Of a DNA stretch of 45,240 bases, positions 10,101 through 16,610 are shown in pieces; the stretch's first letter is position 1, and each line of letters begins with the position of its first letter. The position numbers and the translations under genes are program-made. This stretch comes from a virus, in the IMG/VR virus record IMGVR_UViG_3300048115_000638, positions 1-45,240 of that record. One strand, written 5' to 3'. The notes under the pieces were generated by a model that was given only the letters and a program-made list of their open reading frames with translations, was not told the origin of the DNA and did not search any database.

Positions 10101-12926
10101 TCAGATAATTCACGTTGGAGTTATGTTAGTGGAATGCAAGGTTCGGCGACTAATTTAACTACAACATGGAACGGCAACTCTGTTAGTGAAACAAACATTC
10201 ATTCTGGAAAAAGACAAGGTGCTGTAACATTAGATTTTATTGAAAAGGTATTAATAGACCAACCATTTTCAACTGAACACATGAGTGTTAATCCTTATAA
10301 TGTTGCGACATGGAGTGGTACATTAGAGTTATCACCATCAAGCGATGAATGGAAAGATATAAATCATAGACCAGATATTGTTAATTCTGCTGAAGGAAAT
10401 AACGATGCATTATTAGCTCGAATCGCTAAAAATCCTAATGTTCTTGGCACTGAATGGAATGAATGGTCAACTAATTGGGCAGCTTTACCAAGGCGTGGTA
10501 GAGGAAGATTTAGATGGTTCTTCCGTCGTAGACGTAGACGTCGTCAAAACACATTCACCCGTAGAAATGGCAGATTTGTAGAAACTGTTAGACCAGAAAT
10601 ACGTGATGGAATAAGAACAACATTAAGAGAATCATTTGATAGAGAAGTTACAGATGATAGAGTTGTTGATATTAGTTTTATTCCTTTCATAAGATCACGC
10701 AAAATTTTCTTCAAAGGAAGATTATTAAAACCAAATACTAAATTTTATGTTTATTTTGATGATGTAAATATTACATCGTATGCGAATGAAACAACGTTTA
10801 GTAGTTTTGGTGGAAACGTTGCAGGTATTGGTGGAACAGACGTTCAAAGATATGATGGACTTACCACAGGATTTGGAGCAGGTGGAACACTTACAACAAA
10901 TGCTTCAGGTGAAGTATCCGGCTGGATTGTTATACCAAACAACGATTCATTGAGATTTAGAACTGGTAATCGTCAAATACGCTTAACAAATCATCCGCAA
11001 GGAAGTAAAACACTAGAAACTTCTGCGGCTGAAACTTCATATTTCGCAAAAGGCATTTTAGAAACACGCCAAAGAACAATTTTATCTACACGACAACTTG
11101 CATTAGAAAGAACACGAGTAACTTCTAGAAGAAATGTAGTAACAAGGAGACGTGTTAGACGTGACCCCGTTGCTCAAACATTTATGATTGGCAATGAGCC
11201 AACCGGTGTTTTCTTATCATCAATTGATGTTTGGTTTAAAAGTAAAGACCCGAATATACCAATTGAATTAAGTATTGTTACTGTCGAAAATGGTATACCA
11301 ACACAAGATACTGTACCATTCTCTAAAGTTATAAAAAACCCAAGTGATGTTCCTAACGTTAGTAGCGATTCTGCATCAAATAAAAATACTAATTTCATGT
11401 TTGATACACCAGTTTATTTACAGCCAGGTGTAGAATATGCAGTCGTTTTAATATCAAATAGCGCAAGGTGGAGAGTATGGGTTTCACGAGTAGGAGGACA
11501 AAATATTGTTCCTTCAGGTCAAACATCAGAAAAAGTAACAAAGAATGTGAATCTTGGCGTATTACTGAAAAGCCAAAACGCATCAACATGGACACCTGAC
11601 CAAAGTGCAGATTTGAAATTTAAAATGAATAGAGCAGATTTTAAAACTGACGCGAGTCAAACAGCTTTATTTACTGGTTTATGTCCTGAAAGAGGTGAAG
11701 TAGCTTATATTGATACAGCAGCTGCTGGTTCTGGTTACTTAGCTGGTGCACCTACAGTTACAATAGCTGCACCAGGAGGAACTAATGATATTACCGCAAC
11801 CGCTAAAGCTTATGTTGGTAAAGGTGGTATTTTAGATTCGATTGAAGTATTAGGTGGAGGTACAGGTTACACCGGTGCACCTACAGTTACAATTGCGGCA
11901 CCTGATCCGATAAACGTTGGTGGTACTACAAGTGATAACACATTCTTTATTGATGATACTTTACTTCCAATTCAACGTGGACAAGAGTTTCAATTTAATG
12001 ATAATGGTATAGCGCACAGTGACTTTACAGATGGACAAACATTATACGCTGCACCTATAAATGCAGATAGTAAAGAGGTTGAATTTGGTCATACGTTTAA
12101 AATATATGACGATTCAGCGTTGCAAACTCAAGACACATTTAGTAATGCTCTTAACGCAGTTCATACGATTACTCCTCAAGGAACTGCGACTGCTACATCA
12201 AAAATAAATGAATGGAGAGCATCTACATTTATGAATATGATTCAGGATATGGTATTACCTGAAGCAGAAGTAGATTATTTAATGACAGTGAGGGGCGAAT
12301 CTTCTGGAAGTGCAGGAGATCAATTGGAATACGATATTGTTCCAAATGAAACAGTTTATACTGATACTCGTGTAACACATGATGCGATAAGTGGATCTTC
12401 TCCTGCAGGAGGAAGTCATTTAGATATTTTAAAATTAGAAGCTACATTGTCAAGTGTGGATTCAAAAATTAGTCCAGTCGTCGATATGGATAGATTGTCA
12501 TTAGTATCATTTGATAATTTGATTAATAATACATCTGAATTTGAACTAAGTGCAGATGAAGGTGAATCAGCTGCAAGGTATATCACACGAAGAGTAAATC
12601 TTAAAAATCCTGCCGATAGACTTAATCTTTACTTCGATGCAATGAGACCAGACGAATCAACTACACTTGAAGTATTTGCTAAGTTTAAAACTTTAGATGC
12701 TGATGGACAAAGTAAAGATTTCGATACATTACCGTGGACTAAAATTAATCCTATTAATTCAAAGGATATACAAGTAAGTAGTAACTTTGAATTTAACGAA
12801 GCTGAATTTGAACATGAACTTTCAACTCAAGAATTTGATGCATTTAGTATAAAGATTATTTTCAAATCTTCTAATAAAGCATTCGCGCCAGAAATTAAAA
12901 ACTTAAGAGCAATAGCAACAACATAA
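7194..12926 (+). CDS. Giant virion structural protein, DUF4815-like
   Basis: 1910 residues. The N-terminus (YFDDFATTDKNYQRILFQPG, then VRELNQLQSLLQDQIAKFGD, about 10-57) matches the DUF4815 family found in marine T4-like phages next to gp8 and taken as a baseplate or fibre-network component, roughly where T4 has gp9/gp10. A second conserved block follows a basic region: FIPFIRSRKIFFKGRLLKPNT (shortened: IPFIRSRKIFFKGRLLKPN, about 1162-1180) and RRDPVAQTFMIGNEPTGVFL (about 1321-1340). An unusual arginine tract lies at about 1100-1127 with seven consecutive Arg. Two related beta modules with GAPTVTIAAP occur at about 1515-1575. It starts 15 nt after the gp8-like gene and its stop overlaps the next ATG (TAATG). 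Exact place in the virion is not established from sequence. Confidence 0.8.
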   Translation: MPINSYSQDPYFDDFATTDKNYQRILFQPGRSVQVRELNQLQSLLQDQIAKFGDHVFKDGDRVLNGYTTYDDDIGSIPVTFSVVPTAAQLKALEGVEVYKYHASDPDVKALKAKIAGVQSFVNSNTTYYRLYLKYSGTDLTNNKTTFEHNDGIVLGANESTITLSATQYTANTQFATADVNNSGEDPAVYGGFLQDEGVFFVKGSFVHTDSQNFFELKTTNSPLLTGNCVFDIEENIITSGEDATLLDNASGSANENSPGADRYQIKLVLNFIDSADTSVSADQQRINLLEIVQDNVTLPARTEYSELGKTLAERTSEESGSYILKPFKIDVREYLNENSNRGIYTDQEIVNLEIPGGPTDTGSAAIYGRKRYSIDIEPSTAYVQGYRVELEDKQRLIVEKGQESSDLKTVKNNQFTATRGQYIEGCFSDQGHTTDIGHITFAADSIFHFQTNNTGSGGTTGTFRIHSIELTGVNTFNKPVADMTAAAATHRFYIYDIRLDSGKRVSDSKSFIFNVNDSSFANGDITVVNNSGFELFEGTGTAPNLELYELPADAVNSVTSVEFQVQERVQFAGGDTSAGEGNSLIANSQLLLTVTAGSLFSTNPDDYQFHRDDQNASDGDGGGIVTRVVITSANTAVLDVTRADGGGIGAAKDTVIYAPVKLAGTSGRRTKTLTEGSKTFNSTKLTKGDVLQLDDVDINTLTAITHSNYSGGSSADIKSLFTLDNGQRDSHYDKGRVIYNGSEHMASGTIVVTYENWAHSGGSYFVADSYIDGTVTPSESVGISSIPEYNGIKLGNCVDFRRAITESTIDKTILHNSVVNVNFQQYLPRHDLVVLNQLGDVSIVKGKAADVPQLPNLPKDSIELYRIYKPAFVFDLNDLVVETVDQKVYRMSDIGELEDRIKSLEYYASLSELDKEASSTQIQDGSGERFKNGIITDAFLGHGVGDTQNPAYRIGIDRLDSTARPMYLSDNSRWSYVSGMQGSATNLTTTWNGNSVSETNIHSGKRQGAVTLDFIEKVLIDQPFSTEHMSVNPYNVATWSGTLELSPSSDEWKDINHRPDIVNSAEGNNDALLARIAKNPNVLGTEWNEWSTNWAALPRRGRGRFRWFFRRRRRRRQNTFTRRNGRFVETVRPEIRDGIRTTLRESFDREVTDDRVVDISFIPFIRSRKIFFKGRLLKPNTKFYVYFDDVNITSYANETTFSSFGGNVAGIGGTDVQRYDGLTTGFGAGGTLTTNASGEVSGWIVIPNNDSLRFRTGNRQIRLTNHPQGSKTLETSAAETSYFAKGILETRQRTILSTRQLALERTRVTSRRNVVTRRRVRRDPVAQTFMIGNEPTGVFLSSIDVWFKSKDPNIPIELSIVTVENGIPTQDTVPFSKVIKNPSDVPNVSSDSASNKNTNFMFDTPVYLQPGVEYAVVLISNSARWRVWVSRVGGQNIVPSGQTSEKVTKNVNLGVLLKSQNASTWTPDQSADLKFKMNRADFKTDASQTALFTGLCPERGEVAYIDTAAAGSGYLAGAPTVTIAAPGGTNDITATAKAYVGKGGILDSIEVLGGGTGYTGAPTVTIAAPDPINVGGTTSDNTFFIDDTLLPIQRGQEFQFNDNGIAHSDFTDGQTLYAAPINADSKEVEFGHTFKIYDDSALQTQDTFSNALNAVHTITPQGTATATSKINEWRASTFMNMIQDMVLPEAEVDYLMTVRGESSGSAGDQLEYDIVPNETVYTDTRVTHDAISGSSPAGGSHLDILKLEATLSSVDSKISPVVDMDRLSLVSFDNLINNTSEFELSADEGESAARYITRRVNLKNPADRLNLYFDAMRPDESTTLEVFAKFKTLDADGQSKDFDTLPWTKINPINSKDIQVSSNFEFNEAEFEHELSTQEFDAFSIKIIFKSSNKAFAPEIKNLRAIATT

Positions 12927-13114
12927 TGACAGAACCATACTATAGAGATCCAGTTTCGGGAGCACTTATTAATAATAATAGTAGTGCTTATAATGCTAGA
13001 GTTTCACAAAAGAATAACACAAAAAAACTTAAAGCACAAGAAGTAGAGATAACAGATTTAAAAACACAACTTGCTGATTTAAAAGCAATAGTTGATACAC
13101 TAACAGGTGAATAA
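12926..13114 (+). CDS. Small coiled-coil protein
   Basis: 62 residues, unrecognised. The N-terminal 30 residues (YYRDPVSGALINNNSSAYNA) look flexible; the C-terminal 28 form a heptad-like helix (AQEVEITDLKTQLADLKAIV), suggesting an oligomerising coiled coil. Its ATG overlaps the stop of the DUF4815-like gene in TAATG, so it is likely made in a fixed ratio with it by coupled re-initiation. Small proteins of this kind occur at the same place in marine T4-like phages. A role as a trimerising or adaptor piece of the baseplate or fibres is inference only. Confidence 0.7.
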   Translation: MTEPYYRDPVSGALINNNSSAYNARVSQKNNTKKLKAQEVEITDLKTQLADLKAIVDTLTGE

Positions 13115-13117
13115 ATA
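13110..13117 (+). promoter_or_regulatory. Variant late promoter box AATAAATA
   Basis: One mismatch from the late consensus. It overlaps the end of the 62-aa gene and ends exactly 5 nt before the ATG at 13123, the same spacing as at three perfect boxes in this window. The mismatch makes it less certain. Confidence 0.5.
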
Positions 13118-13122
13118 AAACT

Positions 13123-13965
13123 ATGTCAAATACAACAAATTTCGATGATTTCAAAAATGTAGATGTTTCAACTGCAACAGGAGCATCTGAGGCCGGAGTT
13201 GTATTGACAGATGATTTTGGCAAATGGCGCAAAAAGTCTAATGGTGTAATTGAAAAAGTAAAGGCTTTAGATACAACAGTAACTGATTTAGATGCTAATG
13301 CGGCAATCATCAATAAAACATCATATCAAAAATTTAATAAAGCTATTGGAAGCACTGTTGTTAATTTAACAGATCCTGAAGAAATTGACTTAGCAGCCGG
13401 AAATACTTTTGTTATAACACTAACACAAAGCGTTTCAACTTTAGAATTTTTAAATTCTGGTACTTCAACACAAGGTGGAAGATTTACATTCATTATTAAA
13501 TCCACAGGATCGTATACAATTACATGGCCTAATTCTGGTACTCAAGAAGTTATTTTTGCTGATGGTAGCGGAGCATTAACATCAGGTACAGCAACCGATA
13601 TAATGAATGTATATAATGATGGAACGAAATTATATGCTACATTAAGCGCATACATCGATCAACAAATTGCAGCATCGCAACAAGGTGCAGCGGATATGCA
13701 TTATTTAAATGTAATGAACACCGCAGGATTTAATGATAACGATCACACTAATAGTGGTTTAACTGGAACTGAAATAAATAACGCAAGAATTCTATTAGGT
13801 TCGAGTGTTAAAGCCGGACATACTGTTATGGTTAGATTTAGTCAAAGATATTCGTATAGATGGGGTAATGGTACATCATACGCAACTAGAAGAGCGTTTC
13901 AAGTATTTGTAAGTGGTGGAACATATCCAAATAACGTTTGGTACGATCAAGGAGCATTTGTATAA
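13123..13965 (+). CDS. Virion/tail-fibre-like protein
   Basis: 280 residues, not assigned to a named T4 gene. The N-terminal part (about 1-65) looks helical. The middle is a beta-rich domain with GRFTFIIKSTGSYTITWPN (about 121-139) and TDIMNVYNDGTKLYATLSAY, a pattern common in phage fibre and receptor-facing proteins. The C-terminal 90 residues (RFSQRYSYRWGNGTSYATRR, then VFVSGGTYPNNVWYD) are rich in Tyr, Trp and Gly, as in fibre tips. It sits among structural genes and is followed after 3 nt by the next gene. Fibre association is inferred from composition and location. Confidence 0.65.
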   Translation: MSNTTNFDDFKNVDVSTATGASEAGVVLTDDFGKWRKKSNGVIEKVKALDTTVTDLDANAAIINKTSYQKFNKAIGSTVVNLTDPEEIDLAAGNTFVITLTQSVSTLEFLNSGTSTQGGRFTFIIKSTGSYTITWPNSGTQEVIFADGSGALTSGTATDIMNVYNDGTKLYATLSAYIDQQIAASQQGAADMHYLNVMNTAGFNDNDHTNSGLTGTEINNARILLGSSVKAGHTVMVRFSQRYSYRWGNGTSYATRRAFQVFVSGGTYPNNVWYDQGAFV

Positions 13966-13968
13966 TTT

Positions 13969-14595
13969 ATGAGCGAAGAATTAAAATATCAAGAAGGAGT
14001 TAATCCTTTAGAAAAAATAGAAAACATTGAAACTGGTGAACAGACATATACACTCGTTTTCAACAAAATTTCTGGAGCTTATTACGCCACTGTTGCTACT
14101 GACTCAGCTGGTGATTTAAATAGTGTAAATTTTAAATTTAAAACTGTAACGTACGATAAAAATACACACGAATGGATAGGTGATTACGATACTGGAAGCT
14201 TAGTTCCTATTGATGATGTACCAGCTGTTGTTTTTGAAGAAGACATCGATAGACAAGCTGGACAAGTTATTGGTCAATCATATCCTTGGTTTTCGCAAAT
14301 AAATATTCTAATTGATGTCGTAAATAAATTAGTAGAAGAAAGTGGAATTACAGGTGATGAAGTTGATACATTTACTGATATGGTAACTTTCCTTGAAGCA
14401 CGTAGAGATGCTAATCGCAAATATAAAGAAGCTTATAAGGCTGACAATAGTTTTGATTACAAAACACGAAGAGATGTTTGGAATGAAAATGCAAAACAAT
14501 TGGAAGGTGGATTACACGAACAAATGCCAGGTGGCGCAACTTTACCACATATGAATCCTTCCAATGACGTTGATCAGCCTGGTCAACACTACTAA
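13969..14595 (+). CDS. Conserved-looking hypothetical protein in the fibre cluster
   Basis: 208 residues, not recognised. The first ~100 residues appear beta-rich (GEQTYTLVFNKISGAYYATV). The remainder is helical and charged, with SQINILIDVVNKLVEESGIT and FLEARRDANRKYKEAYK (about 143-159), and ends in a flexible Pro/Gly/His-rich tail (EQMPGGATLPHMNPSND). No signal peptide or membrane segment is seen. A position between a fibre-like protein and two oxygenase-like genes suggests a virion accessory or fibre-assembly role, but nothing in the sequence decides this. Confidence 0.6.
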   Translation: MSEELKYQEGVNPLEKIENIETGEQTYTLVFNKISGAYYATVATDSAGDLNSVNFKFKTVTYDKNTHEWIGDYDTGSLVPIDDVPAVVFEEDIDRQAGQVIGQSYPWFSQINILIDVVNKLVEESGITGDEVDTFTDMVTFLEARRDANRKYKEAYKADNSFDYKTRRDVWNENAKQLEGGLHEQMPGGATLPHMNPSNDVDQPGQHY

Positions 14596-14598
14596 ATA

Positions 14599-15162
14599 AT
14601 GAATTATGAGAATCATCTTGAAGAAATTTCATCAAAACTTGAAGTAATAGATAATTTTTTATCTGCAGAAGAGTGTAACGAAATTTTAGATTTTGTATCA
14701 TCATTAAAATTAAATGATCGTTCAACATTTTTGCCTAATTACGGTTTAAAACAAGATGTCGGTAATTATAATTCAATAGGGTTTACACCATATAATTATC
14801 CTGAATTTTGGAATAAGATTTTTAAAAACAAATTAGTAAATACGTTTGAGCCTGTTGAAGTTCAGATAAATGAATATCAAAAAGGGCATTATATCCCTCC
14901 TCATAAAGATAAAGGCATTTCACTATATACAGTTTCTGTTCCTTTGCAAACAGACGATAAAAATTATTTAATGTTCGGAGATCCAGATGCGTATTATAAA
15001 GAAATGCCAGTTGAAGAATCTAACGAAAAAGAAATGACAAAATCTTTTTCAGATATAAAGGGAAGAGGATATATGTTTTCAGGAACTAATCCTATACATT
15101 GGGTTCCTCCCACAAATTCTTTACGTTATAGCGCAATCTTTTTATATAGCTTTCCTTTATGA
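14599..15162 (+). CDS. 2-oxoglutarate/Fe(II)-dependent oxygenase-like protein
   Basis: 187 residues. The double-stranded beta-helix metal and cosubstrate residues can be placed: an HxD pair in YIPPHKDKG (H102, D104), the distal histidine in NPIHWVPP (H167) and the 2OG-binding arginine in SLRYSAIF (R176). The N-terminal LEVIDNFLSAEECNEILDFV is the usual entry helix of prolyl-hydroxylase and AlkB-like proteins. Marine T4-like phages often carry such genes within structural modules; the substrates are unknown, with protein or fibre hydroxylation and nucleic-acid demethylation both possible. The stop overlaps the start of the next gene by 4 nt (ATGA), pairing the two. Fold call is good; substrate is not known. 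Confidence 0.8.
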   Translation: MNYENHLEEISSKLEVIDNFLSAEECNEILDFVSSLKLNDRSTFLPNYGLKQDVGNYNSIGFTPYNYPEFWNKIFKNKLVNTFEPVEVQINEYQKGHYIPPHKDKGISLYTVSVPLQTDDKNYLMFGDPDAYYKEMPVEESNEKEMTKSFSDIKGRGYMFSGTNPIHWVPPTNSLRYSAIFLYSFPL

Positions 15163-15680
15163 TTTATGATATTACTTATGCAAAAGATGTTTTAAAGGAC
15201 TTTCACGAGTTTTGCGATTCTATTGGATTTAAACGTGCAGAAAGTTTTGGTAGAAGAACAGGTGGAAGCGCTGAAAGAAACAACCTTTCAGAATATGAAT
15301 ACATTAGAACTTCTCGTTTTATAAAAGAACCAAAACTTTATCGAAAAATAAAAGACACGTGCACCAAGCTTTCGATATGGCAATACGCGTTAGTACATTA
15401 TGTTTTACAGTTACAACCGAATGATTTTTTAGATCTTCAAGATGATTGGCAGAGAGACGATCATAATAAACCTTTAGGAAAGTTCTTTTCAATTGCTTTA
15501 ACTGAAGGAAATAAAATAATTATTGAAGATAAAGAGTACTTAGTACCGCAATATCACGCGATTGAATTTAGTCCAACTGATTTGCATGAAATAAAACCAG
15601 TAAATAATAAACAAACTTGGTTGGTTTTTATGGTACCTAAATACCTGAACGTAAGTGAAAGTATTATAAATAGATTATAA
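15159..15680 (+). CDS. Possible second, degenerate 2OG-oxygenase-fold protein
   Basis: 173 residues, translationally coupled (ATGA) to the preceding 2OG oxygenase. The C-terminal half reads like the same fold: LQLQPNDFLDLQDDWQRDD (about 83-101) sits where the HxD motif would be, but with Gln in place of the histidine (Q94, D96), and SPTDLHEIKPV plus TWLVFMVP (about 138-160) resembles the distal-histidine strand with H143. The 2OG-binding Arg is not evident. It may be an inactive partner, a divergent enzyme, or an unrelated cupin. The last codons contain a perfect late promoter box used by the next gene. Family call is tentative. Confidence 0.5.
   Translation: MIYDITYAKDVLKDFHEFCDSIGFKRAESFGRRTGGSAERNNLSEYEYIRTSRFIKEPKLYRKIKDTCTKLSIWQYALVHYVLQLQPNDFLDLQDDWQRDDHNKPLGKFFSIALTEGNKIIIEDKEYLVPQYHAIEFSPTDLHEIKPVNNKQTWLVFMVPKYLNVSESIINRL
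15665..15672 (+). promoter_or_regulatory. Late promoter box TATAAATA inside the end of the preceding gene
   Basis: Perfect consensus formed by the codons for the C-terminal residues Ile-Ile-Asn-Arg of the upstream gene; it ends 9 nt before the ATG at 15682. It likely starts a new late transcript for the 305-aa virion protein and the tail fibre. Confidence 0.65.
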
Positions 15681-15681
15681 T

Positions 15682-16599
15682 ATGGCTACTTATTCAAATC
15701 TTTTTATAGACCAAGGATCGGACTTTTCGTTTTCTATTGATTTACAAGGTGTTAGTTTAAGCACAAACTATAGTGCGAGAGGTCAAATGCGTAAATCTTA
15801 TAATTCTGTTTCTCATACAGATTTTACCACTTCAGTTGATACAACAAATAATGAGTTAGACATATCACTCGACGCTATAACTACACAAGGTTTAAAGGCT
15901 GGAAGATATGTTTACGATGTAGAAATTGTAAATTCCACAACAGGAGAAGTAACTCGTGTATTAGAAGGTCAAGTTGAAGTTACACCGACTGTGACTTCAA
16001 GTGCGTTTGATGACATTGCAAGTGAAGAAGCTATTACTACATTTACTACACAAAACTTAGCTATACCAACTGATTTATCTGGTGACAATAGCATGAATAT
16101 ACGTGATTCATACGCGTTTATCGAATTGAACAACAATCTATATCATCAAAATGGATTTACAACTCAACTTACTGTGACAGGTAAATATTTTCAGATTCAA
16201 AATCCTACTACTTTTACTTTAAAACTATTCTTAACAAATGAAGGATTTGTAAATAAAACAAGTACAACGTCATTTGGTACTTCGGTTGATGGATTTCCTT
16301 CGACAGCAACAATAACATCACAAGGCGCATTTAATGTTGCATTACAATTAAGTGCTGATACTGTTGGTACGTTCAAATATTTAGGTATATGTGCAGAAGA
16401 TGCTAACCCCGGCGATCAAGTTTTAAGACCATTTGGTAAATTCCAAGTTGAAGATTTAGCTATACTTCCTTCATTATCATATCATCCAGATTCAGCTATT
16501 AATGGAACAGTAGATTTTAAAGTAGGCGCAGAAATTATCGATCCTCAACACGTAGGAAAATTTAGTATATCAAATAAAAGTGCAATCTTTGCTAATTAA
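15682..16599 (+). CDS. Virion structural protein with common phage N-terminal beta domain
   Basis: 305 residues. Residues 1-110 follow a pattern common to tail proteins of many marine phages: LFIDQGSDFSFSIDLQG, ARGQMRKSY, then LKAGRYVYDVEIVNSTTG and VLEGQVEVTPTVTSS. The remaining ~190 residues are beta-rich (for example QIQNPTTFTLKLFLTNEGF) with a C-terminal IDPQHVGKFSISNKSAIF. No enzymatic motif is seen. It lies directly upstream of the giant fibre (11 nt gap), suggesting that it connects or assembles the fibre, which is inference. Confidence 0.7.
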   Translation: MATYSNLFIDQGSDFSFSIDLQGVSLSTNYSARGQMRKSYNSVSHTDFTTSVDTTNNELDISLDAITTQGLKAGRYVYDVEIVNSTTGEVTRVLEGQVEVTPTVTSSAFDDIASEEAITTFTTQNLAIPTDLSGDNSMNIRDSYAFIELNNNLYHQNGFTTQLTVTGKYFQIQNPTTFTLKLFLTNEGFVNKTSTTSFGTSVDGFPSTATITSQGAFNVALQLSADTVGTFKYLGICAEDANPGDQVLRPFGKFQVEDLAILPSLSYHPDSAINGTVDFKVGAEIIDPQHVGKFSISNKSAIFAN

Positions 16600-16610
16600 T
16601 ATAAAAAACT

